DNA of 5,841 nucleotides from Syntrophomonadaceae bacterium (lineage in GTDB: Bacteria > Bacillota > Dethiobacteria > DTU022): assembly GCA_007126465.1 (NCBI GenBank), contig SLBE01000116.1, positions 1 to 5,841 of the forward strand. The letters run 5' to 3'. A program made the position numbers and the translations under genes. The notes beneath the pieces are model-generated. The model saw only the letters and a list, made by a program, of their open reading frames with translations. It did not search any database and had not been told where the DNA came from. Below are positions 1-4,957 of the stretch, piece by piece. Position 1 is the first letter of the stretch. The number at the start of each line of letters is the position of its first letter.

Positions 1-497
1 GCAATGTAATAGTCCAGCTCTATTCCGTCAAGCAGGCTGCCCACGGTATCTATTGCATAGCGCAGGCCTTCTTCGTGCTGCTTTTCGCTATCTGCATGCC
101 CATATTCTTCGAATCCATAGCTGTATGATTGGCGGATCCGGTCCTTCACCCCGTTGTGGGCAATCTCCACGTAAGAATCGCGGGGCACCGCCAGGAGGGT
201 TAGCTTATCCTGGTCAAAATTAACTGCTACGACCAGGATGGTATCAACAAAATAAACATCTCCGAAAGTATTATCCTCGTTGCGGTTATGCAGCCCGAAA
301 AAGACCACGTTGACCACTCTTTCCTCAAAATATTCCTCTACCCCGCCGGAATCGCGGAAATCGTGGCTGAACAACGTGGCCGGAGCATAATAAACCTGGT
401 AAAAGCCGTAAAATATGATCATGAACGAAACCAGGATTATTGAAGAGATAATACCGAGGGAAATATAAAACCTGTACTTGCGTGAAATATTGTTCAA
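1..497 (-). CDS. LytR-CpsA-Psr (LCP) family protein, second copy, C-terminus cut by window edge
   Basis: The first 165 codons are visible; the rest lies beyond the left edge. LCP proteins are membrane-anchored phosphotransferases that move undecaprenyl-linked glycopolymers (teichoic acid, capsule) onto peptidoglycan outside the cell. The N-terminus has a short basic stretch (SRKYR) and one membrane helix at about residues 11-33, giving an outward-facing domain. The LCP fold starts near residue 61 (VVNVVFFG) and continues through VDTILVV (84-90), VPRDSYV (104-110) and HEEGLR (141-146). It closely parallels the upstream LCP gene, so the two are probably duplicates. Two positions that are usually Asp and Arg in LCP active sites are His70 and Val84 here, while Asp85 and Arg106 are kept. 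I chose the TTG at 497 because a GTGGGGTG ribosome-binding sequence lies 7 bases upstream; in-frame GTG at 512 and TTG at 521 lack a good site. The 29-base gap to the preceding stop and absence of a visible promoter suggest cotranscription. Family is confident; start and activity are less so. Confidence 0.85.
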   Translation of the reverse strand, partial: MNNISRKYRFYISLGIISSIILVSFMIIFYGFYQVYYAPATLFSHDFRDSGGVEEYFEERVVNVVFFGLHNRNEDNTFGDVYFVDTILVVAVNFDQDKLTLLAVPRDSYVEIAHNGVKDRIRQSYSYGFEEYGHADSEKQHEEGLRYAIDTVGSLLDGIELDYYI

Positions 498-504
498 ATA
501 CTTA

Positions 505-512
505 CACCCCAC
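505..512 (-). promoter_or_regulatory. Ribosome binding site supporting the TTG start at 497
   Basis: The minus-strand sequence GTGGGGTG resembles the AGGAGGTG consensus, allowing G-U pairs, and sits 7 bases before the TTG at 497. It decides between three in-frame candidate starts (TTG 497, GTG 512, TTG 521); neither upstream candidate has a purine-rich site at a suitable distance. Confidence 0.5.
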
Positions 513-526
513 CCGCCGCAAGGAAA

Positions 527-2014
527 TCAGTTACCGGCATTCCTGGGCCCTTCAGAGACTACAAGGTTAACTTCAGAGCCGACCGTAGTTATAGCCCCGG
601 CCATCGGTCTGCTGTATATAATTTTACCTTCGTCGAGGAAGTTATAATGCCTGCCCGATATTTCACCAACATCTAAGCCAAGTTCCCATAATATACGTTT
701 GGCATTGTTTACCGTTTTACCTTCCAAATCAGGAACCTGCACCCTTTCTCTGGTACCGGGAACCGCCATGGAAGTTTCATCAGAATCATCTGCCTGATCA
801 TTGTCCAGGTCCTGCTGCAGCTCATCATCTACCGCTTCACTTTCTTCGCGATCCTCGAGTCCCTCACGATCACCGTTGCCCCGGCGCTCTTCAAGTTCCT
901 TCTGGCGCTGTTCTTCAATATATTCAGGACTGTCTTCCAGGACAATCGTCGGCCAGGGTTCAGCTTCAACCCCGAAAACTTCCCTGATTATCTCGCGCCG
1001 GTCAGAATCATAAAGAACATGGTAATAGACCCCGTCTTTCATCTGACCTCCACCCTGCAGGGTATGAAAATCAAGGGTTTCATCTAGATCAGAGATATCC
1101 AGCTCCAGGGCATAATAGGCCAGGGCGGCAATCTGGGTATAGCTGAGGTCGGTTTCAACATAATCCTTGTAAATACGGTAGGTGGCCGGAATATCGGTTA
1201 TCTTTCCCTCCTGCCGCAGGTAAATAAAGGTTTCACGCAGCAGGTTCATCTGACGGTCCATCCGGCCTTCGTCCTGGGCTGTTTCAGCATCACGGTACTG
1301 CAGGTAGCGCAGGTAAGTTTTGCCGTCCATGATTTGCGGCCCTTCAGGAACTAAAACCCGGCCAACCTCCCAGTGTTTATCGATGATCTCTTCTTCAACT
1401 TCGTAATATATACCACCCATGGCATCAACCAGCTCAATCACTGAATACATATCGACAGAGACATAGTAGTGAATGGGAATGCCACCGAGCACGTTACTTA
1501 CTGTCTGCAGAACGGTCCGGATTCCTTCTTCATGGCGCTCGCCTTCCTGGGCGCGGTAATAACCGGAAAAATAGGAGTGGTTAATCTTGTCATGAAAACC
1601 GCCGGTGCCGTAAATAGGCACATATGAATCCCGCGGGATCCTTACCACGGAAACTTCTTCTGTGTCAAAGTTAATCGAGAATACGGCCAGCATATCGGGA
1701 CGGAACAGGTATTCACCGTATGCCTCGCGATTCCAGCCGCGGTCAAAGCCCAGCAGGGCAATGTTCAGGGTGCGCTCAGAAAAAGCAGCATCTACGTCAA
1801 CGCCATATTCTTCTTCAAAAACCTGGTCCTCCAGGAGAACCCGCTCGGCTTCCTGCACATCGCTGTAAAAGTTCATAGCGTAGACTCCGGCGGCAATAAG
1901 CAGGATCAGCAGTGCTCCGCCAAAAACAATAAGAAACTTTTTACCCCTGCTCAGAGGCTGCCTGGAATGTTGGCTTTGATCGAATTTATTATCTTTTTCC
2001 CGATCTTTATCCAT
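527..2014 (-). CDS. LCP family glycopolymer transferase with C-terminal PASTA domain
   Basis: This 495-residue protein begins with a charged cytoplasmic segment, followed by one membrane helix at about 27-47 and an extracellular LCP domain at about 82-266. LCP enzymes attach undecaprenyl-pyrophosphate-linked polymers to peptidoglycan. Visible landmarks are LLGFDRG (87-93), FRPDML (104-109, the usual R-x-D), IPRDSY (126-131), INHSY (144-148), GIPIHYYVSVD (178-188), LVDAMGGI (195-202), and YRDAE then GRMDRQ (240-255). The usual Asp, Arg and Gln active-site residues therefore appear present. An acidic Glu/Asp/Gln/Arg-rich linker follows at about 359-423, then one well-formed PASTA domain at about 424-490 (VPDLEGKTVNNAKRIL, ending LVVSEGP). 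PASTA domains bind muropeptides or lipid II and are typical of PknB-type kinases and class A/B penicillin-binding proteins, so this fusion is notable. The ATG at 2014 is preferred over the in-frame TTG at 2032 because AAAGAGGG lies 7 bases before the ATG. The gene follows the flavoenzyme gene by 44 bases and has its own likely promoter. Confidence 0.93.
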   Translation of the reverse strand: MDKDREKDNKFDQSQHSRQPLSRGKKFLIVFGGALLILLIAAGVYAMNFYSDVQEAERVLLEDQVFEEEYGVDVDAAFSERTLNIALLGFDRGWNREAYGEYLFRPDMLAVFSINFDTEEVSVVRIPRDSYVPIYGTGGFHDKINHSYFSGYYRAQEGERHEEGIRTVLQTVSNVLGGIPIHYYVSVDMYSVIELVDAMGGIYYEVEEEIIDKHWEVGRVLVPEGPQIMDGKTYLRYLQYRDAETAQDEGRMDRQMNLLRETFIYLRQEGKITDIPATYRIYKDYVETDLSYTQIAALAYYALELDISDLDETLDFHTLQGGGQMKDGVYYHVLYDSDRREIIREVFGVEAEPWPTIVLEDSPEYIEEQRQKELEERRGNGDREGLEDREESEAVDDELQQDLDNDQADDSDETSMAVPGTRERVQVPDLEGKTVNNAKRILWELGLDVGEISGRHYNFLDEGKIIYSRPMAGAITTVGSEVNLVVSEGPRNAGN

Positions 2015-2021
2015 ATTAATG

Positions 2022-2029
2022 CCCTCTTT
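2022..2029 (-). promoter_or_regulatory. Ribosome binding site fixing the ATG start at 2014
   Basis: The minus-strand AAAGAGGG ends 7 bases before the ATG at 2014. It lies just inside the reading frame that would open at the TTG at 2032, so it argues for the later start and against the six-residue N-terminal extension. Confidence 0.6.
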
Positions 2030-2057
2030 CAATAAATGGTATGATTCAACTGCCTAA

Positions 2058-2066
2058 ATTATACCA
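2058..2066 (-). promoter_or_regulatory. Extended -10 promoter for the LCP-PASTA gene
   Basis: The minus strand reads TGGTATAAT: a perfect TATAAT at 2063-2058 preceded by TG and one base, the extended -10 pattern that lets sigma-A-type polymerase tolerate a poor -35. No good -35 hexamer is seen 16-18 bases upstream (AGCGGA or similar). The expected transcription start near 2051 would give a leader of about 37 bases before the ATG at 2014. The TAA stop of the upstream gene (2061-2059) lies within this box. Confidence 0.55.
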
Positions 2067-3339
2067 TAAAGGGCAAGGTTTCCGCTTTTTTCCCGCTTAA
2101 ATAAGACTGGTCAGCCCACAGGTAGGCCCACTCTCCAAAACGGCCTACAGGCAGGATACCCTGCCCTTTCACATAATCAAGGATAAAATCCCGGCGCTCA
2201 ATCATTCCGCGGTCGAAAGCTACGTTTCCATATGGCAGGGTGCGAAAATCGCTTACTACTAGATCCCGGCGGCTAGCCAGCTGCATCTTCTCCGCCGCTT
2301 CGATAACGTGTTCGATAAGAGCTTCCCCCGAGCAGGGCAGCGGCTTATGGCGCGAGTAGTAGGTTTCAAACTGCAGTGAACTGCAGCCCTCGGGTGTATT
2401 CGCCGGTGACTTGCGGTAAGGGGCATGGGCGCGGGCCGGCAGAATTTCTTCATCATAGATGTAGAACCAGAGATGCTCTCCTGCCACCTGCGGAACATTA
2501 AACCCTAGTGATACCAGGGCAATCGATGTGGCCCACAGCGTTTCGGCCGCTTCAAATACAGCATCCGGTACCCCTTCGATCATTTTGGCCAGCTCAGGAA
2601 GAGGCATACTGCTAACCAGGTGCCGGTAATACTCCCGGCTGCCGTCGCGGCATTCGACATATTTTTTTGCCGGGTCAATATAAACTACCTCCCTCCCGGT
2701 TTTTATATCTAAATCTTCCAGGAGCGGTTCCAAAAAGGCGCTGTACCCGCCGCGGCGAGGGTAGCGCATTTCCGGCAGGTAGTAGGTTGAAGGGGTTTCT
2801 CCGGTCATCGCCCCGAAGAGGACTTCCTCCAGGCTGGGCCTGTACAGGCGGTTGCCGATCCAGTCGGTGCTTAACTGCTCAGCGGGAACAGTCCAGTATT
2901 TACGGGTATAGCGGCCCGGGTAGCGTTCGGCAATTACCCGGCCGAACTGCTCGACCAGCCACTGCCCGTAATTGGAATCCTCGCCGCGTTCAGGCCGCTC
3001 TACAAAACCCTTGATTGCTTCCACTTTCTCTTCTACCGGCAGCGGGCAAAGGTTATTCTGAACAGGATGCTTCAACCAGCGCCCCTGCTCATAGTTATAT
3101 GGTTCGGGCCGGTGAGTGATGCAGTCGGTCAAACCCAGCACCGCCTCGTAATGATCATTGTTGCTAAAAGCGAAATGAACGGCATTATCAAAGCGAAACC
3201 CGTCAAGGTGAAAATGATCCAGCAGACCACCCCAGCGCTCCTTCGCCTCGAAGATTACCGCTTCATGCCCTGCACGCCCAGCGTGAACTGCCGCTGACAG
3301 CCCGGCCACGCCGGCCCCAATTACCAAAACTTCAGCCAT
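2059..3339 (-). CDS. FAD-dependent oxidoreductase (amino-oxidase / UDP-galactopyranose-mutase-like)
   Basis: This complete 426-residue protein opens with a dinucleotide-binding fold: VLVIGAGVAGLSAA at 4-17 contains GxGxxG, Glu31 ends the second strand where it would bind the adenosine ribose, and RWGGLL at 36-41 is the R-x-GG motif of the FAD-binding amino-oxidase superfamily. The C-terminus has the matching FAD-contact segment (GILPVGRFGEWAYLWADQS, 394-412). That segment resembles the end of UDP-galactopyranose mutases and of protoporphyrinogen-oxidase- or desaturase-like proteins. No signal peptide or membrane helix is obvious, so it is probably cytoplasmic. Its place between a sugar-phosphate transferase and LCP genes suggests a role in polysaccharide precursor chemistry, but the substrate is unknown. 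A galactofuranose-forming mutase is possible, though I cannot identify mutase-specific residues. The ATG has a clear GGAGGG site 5 bases upstream (3350-3345). The superfamily call is secure; the specific reaction is not. Confidence 0.88.
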   Translation of the reverse strand: MAEVLVIGAGVAGLSAAVHAGRAGHEAVIFEAKERWGGLLDHFHLDGFRFDNAVHFAFSNNDHYEAVLGLTDCITHRPEPYNYEQGRWLKHPVQNNLCPLPVEEKVEAIKGFVERPERGEDSNYGQWLVEQFGRVIAERYPGRYTRKYWTVPAEQLSTDWIGNRLYRPSLEEVLFGAMTGETPSTYYLPEMRYPRRGGYSAFLEPLLEDLDIKTGREVVYIDPAKKYVECRDGSREYYRHLVSSMPLPELAKMIEGVPDAVFEAAETLWATSIALVSLGFNVPQVAGEHLWFYIYDEEILPARAHAPYRKSPANTPEGCSSLQFETYYSRHKPLPCSGEALIEHVIEAAEKMQLASRRDLVVSDFRTLPYGNVAFDRGMIERRDFILDYVKGQGILPVGRFGEWAYLWADQSYLSGKKAETLPFMV

Positions 3340-3365
3340 AAAAACCCTCCACTTGCAACATAAAT

Positions 3366-3396
3366 AGTGAAAAACGTGTCAGAGATAATTTTCACT
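3366..3396. repeat. Inverted repeat AGTGAAAA / TTTTCACT over the -10 region
   Basis: Perfect 8-base arms at 3366-3373 and 3389-3396 are separated by 15 bases. The right arm overlaps the candidate -10 (3385-3390) and the left arm lies near the expected transcription start. This spacing would suit a dimeric repressor site, but the arms are AT-rich and may be chance. A role as a terminator is unlikely because the stem is weak and the loop long. Confidence 0.35.
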
Positions 3397-3414
3397 TTTA
3401 AAATAAGTTGTCAA
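3385..3414 (-). promoter_or_regulatory. Candidate promoter for the FAD-dependent oxidoreductase gene
   Basis: A perfect minus-strand -35 TTGACA at 3414-3409 is followed, after an 18-base spacer, by AATTAT at 3390-3385, which matches the -10 consensus at four of six positions. The region is much more AT-rich than the flanking genes. The strong -35 and fair -10 would start transcription about 40 bases before the ATG at 3339. Two inverted repeats overlap these elements, so the promoter may be regulated. Confidence 0.4.
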
Positions 3415-3429
3415 GGTGTTTGACACCTT
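3409..3429. repeat. Compact nested dyads between sugar transferase and flavoenzyme genes
   Basis: AAGGTGT (3413-3419) and ACACCTT (3423-3429) form a 7-base stem with a 3-base loop, 7 bases after the stop codon of the sugar transferase gene. An alternative pairing, TGTCAA (3409-3414) with TTGACA (3420-3425), uses overlapping bases. As a minus-strand transcript the hairpin is followed by GACAACTTATTTT, a poor U-tract, so it would be a weak terminator at best. Its overlap with the TTGACA -35 makes an operator an equally good reading. Confidence 0.4.
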
Positions 3430-3435
3430 TTCAAC

Positions 3436-4815
3436 CTATTTGCGCTCGACGGCCTCTTTTTCAACTGCTTCTTTACCGACCCCCCTGGCCGCGTCGCGGT
3501 TGAAAAGGGTCGGTATAGTCAATATAAGTATCTTAATATCCATCAGGACTGAGTAATCAGAAAGATAGTAAAGGTCATAGCGCAGCTTGTCCTGGGAGTT
3601 GGTGGCATAGTAACCGTTAACCTGGGCCAGGCCGGTTATACCAGGCTTCACCAGGTGACGCAGCTTGTACTCGGGAATTTCACGCTCAAACTGCTCAACA
3701 AAGTATGGCCTTTCAGGCCGGGGCCCGACGAGACTTAAATCGCCGCGTAAAACATTGTAGAGCTGGGGCAGTTCATCAAGCCTGGTCGCCCGCAGGAAAC
3801 GCCCCACCGGGGTAACCCGGTCGTCTTCCTCCATGGAAAAGACCGGCCCGCTTTGCTCTTCGGCATCAACAATCATGGACCGCAGCTTGTACAGGGTAAA
3901 GATTTTGCCCCTGAAACCAACCCGTTCCTGGCTGTAAATCACCGGCCCGTTTGATGTAAGGCGCACGGCCAGGCTGCTTAAAGCCAGCAGCGGCAGGGCC
4001 GGAACCGCTACAATTAGGGCAAACAAAAGATCGCATACCCTCTTCATGAAATGCTGCAGAAAGGTCAGCTGCATATCGTGGCATTCAATAACCGGTGTAT
4101 CGTGGACCTGGGTCATTGCAGCCCTGGTCAGGATAATTTCGTACAGGTCGGGAACAATAAATACTTCCTTGTTTTGATCAAAGCTTTCCCTGACTATCCG
4201 GTTTTTCTGGTCCATGGCCAGGGCGCCGGTGATCAGAACTGCATCCACCTTGTCAAGCCATTCCGGCAGCTGATCAACTTTTTCCGGATCTAAGACCCTG
4301 GTCACTTCAAAGATCCCCTTCGGCAGGCACATCAATTTTTCCAGGGCCTGGTCAACCTCGTTGCGGCTGCCGATAACCAGTAGCTTCTTCTGGCCATGAA
4401 TCCACATCTCCAGGCGCCAGTATAAAATGCGCCAGCCCAGTAACAGCACAAGCTGCAGGAGCGGTGCTGCCACGAAGACACTGCGTTGAAATATAAATGC
4501 CCGGGTCCAGAAAGCAAAGAAGATGCTAAAGACGGTTAACCCGATCACGGCGATAACCAGGGAACGGACAATCGGGGTAAAACCGCTGCGCTGTTTCGAG
4601 TAGAGTCCCAGGCTGTTGAAGAGAAGCACGGTAACCAGGGATACAGCAGGGAAAAGGATAAACAGAGGGCCAATCTGAAAGCTCTGCAGCTGGCCGGTGG
4701 AAAGGACAAAACCAAAATAAAGCCCCAGGTTAGCCAGGGCGATGTCAACCAGGGCAACCAACCACTTGGGGATGCTTTCCGGTTTAAGGTAAGCCCCATT
4801 TTTCTCTGCTGCCAT
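3436..4815 (-). CDS. Polyprenyl-phosphate sugar-1-phosphate transferase (WbaP/WcaJ-type)
   Basis: This complete 459-residue integral membrane enzyme would transfer a sugar-1-phosphate from a nucleotide sugar to undecaprenyl phosphate, the first committed step of exopolysaccharide or capsule repeat assembly. Four N-terminal helices lie at about 17-38, 49-70, 83-103 and 111-129. A soluble Rossmann-like region follows from about 143 (KLLVIGSRNEVD). The catalytic bacterial sugar transferase domain begins at KRVCDLLFA (258-266), with a proline-containing membrane-inserted helix at about 261-285. Downstream landmarks are GPVIYSQERVG (290-300), YKLRSM (309-314), LDELPQLYNVLRGDLSLVGPRP in 346-367 containing the catalytic Asp-Glu pair, and KPGITGLAQVNG (390-401). 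Length and motif order match full-length family members. The ATG has GGAGAGGG 5 bases upstream. The donor sugar (glucose, galactose or another) cannot be read from the sequence. The C-terminus ends in an odd charged double repeat of KEAVE. The enzyme fits with the glycosyltransferase gene upstream and the LCP genes downstream. Confidence 0.95.
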   Translation of the reverse strand: MAAEKNGAYLKPESIPKWLVALVDIALANLGLYFGFVLSTGQLQSFQIGPLFILFPAVSLVTVLLFNSLGLYSKQRSGFTPIVRSLVIAVIGLTVFSIFFAFWTRAFIFQRSVFVAAPLLQLVLLLGWRILYWRLEMWIHGQKKLLVIGSRNEVDQALEKLMCLPKGIFEVTRVLDPEKVDQLPEWLDKVDAVLITGALAMDQKNRIVRESFDQNKEVFIVPDLYEIILTRAAMTQVHDTPVIECHDMQLTFLQHFMKRVCDLLFALIVAVPALPLLALSSLAVRLTSNGPVIYSQERVGFRGKIFTLYKLRSMIVDAEEQSGPVFSMEEDDRVTPVGRFLRATRLDELPQLYNVLRGDLSLVGPRPERPYFVEQFEREIPEYKLRHLVKPGITGLAQVNGYYATNSQDKLRYDLYYLSDYSVLMDIKILILTIPTLFNRDAARGVGKEAVEKEAVERK

Positions 4816-4834
4816 TCCGACCCTCTCCGCTTAT

Positions 4835-4863
4835 GTTATAATTTTCTATAGGTTTGATTGCAA
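4835..4863 (-). promoter_or_regulatory. Proximal candidate promoter for the sugar transferase gene
   Basis: The minus strand has TTGCAA at 4863-4858, a 17-base spacer, and TATAAC at 4840-4835. These match the -35 at four of six positions and the -10 at five of six, with ideal spacing. Transcription would start very close to the ribosome binding site (4828-4821), giving a leader of only about 13-16 bases, which is short but workable. Confidence 0.4.
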
Positions 4864-4905
4864 ACTGCTTAATGTTTTCTGGCCAACAAGACCTTTTTCC
4901 TGCCT

Positions 4906-4911
4906 ATTATA
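4906..4911 (-). promoter_or_regulatory. Distal candidate -10 box upstream of the sugar transferase gene
   Basis: A perfect minus-strand TATAAT lies in the AT-rich gap after the glycosyltransferase gene. The hexamer 17 bases upstream, TTTCGT, is a poor -35 and there is no TG extension, so support rests on the -10 alone. If used, the leader would be about 85 bases. The remainder of the 142-base gap shows no convincing terminator. Confidence 0.3.
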
Positions 4912-4957
4912 CAACGTTAAAGGTCATTACGAAAGCAAAATAATTCGTTTGGCAGCT

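Noticed and set aside
482..676. Plus-strand open frame of 64 codons over the end of the LCP-PASTA gene
   Set aside because: It lies antisense to a well-supported PASTA domain and the gene junction, has no recognisable domain, and its composition mirrors the opposite strand.
2015..2032. TTG start at 2032 for the LCP-PASTA gene
   Set aside because: It would place the ribosome binding site AAAGAGGG inside the coding region. The ATG at 2014 is correctly spaced from that site.
2667..3014. Plus-strand open frame of 115 codons inside the flavoenzyme gene
   Set aside because: It is antisense to a conserved enzyme. The Arg/Pro/Gly-rich translation is typical of a shadow frame, and no ribosome binding site or family resemblance was seen.
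3409..3429. Strong rho-independent terminator after the sugar transferase gene
   Set aside because: The stem is only 7 bases with a 3-base loop and is followed by GACAACTTATTTT, not a run of T. It is kept as a dyad of uncertain role instead.
4922..4957. Terminator hairpin after the glycosyltransferase gene
   Set aside because: Only short pairings such as ACGAA/TTCGT with a 10-base loop can be found, with no T-run after them.
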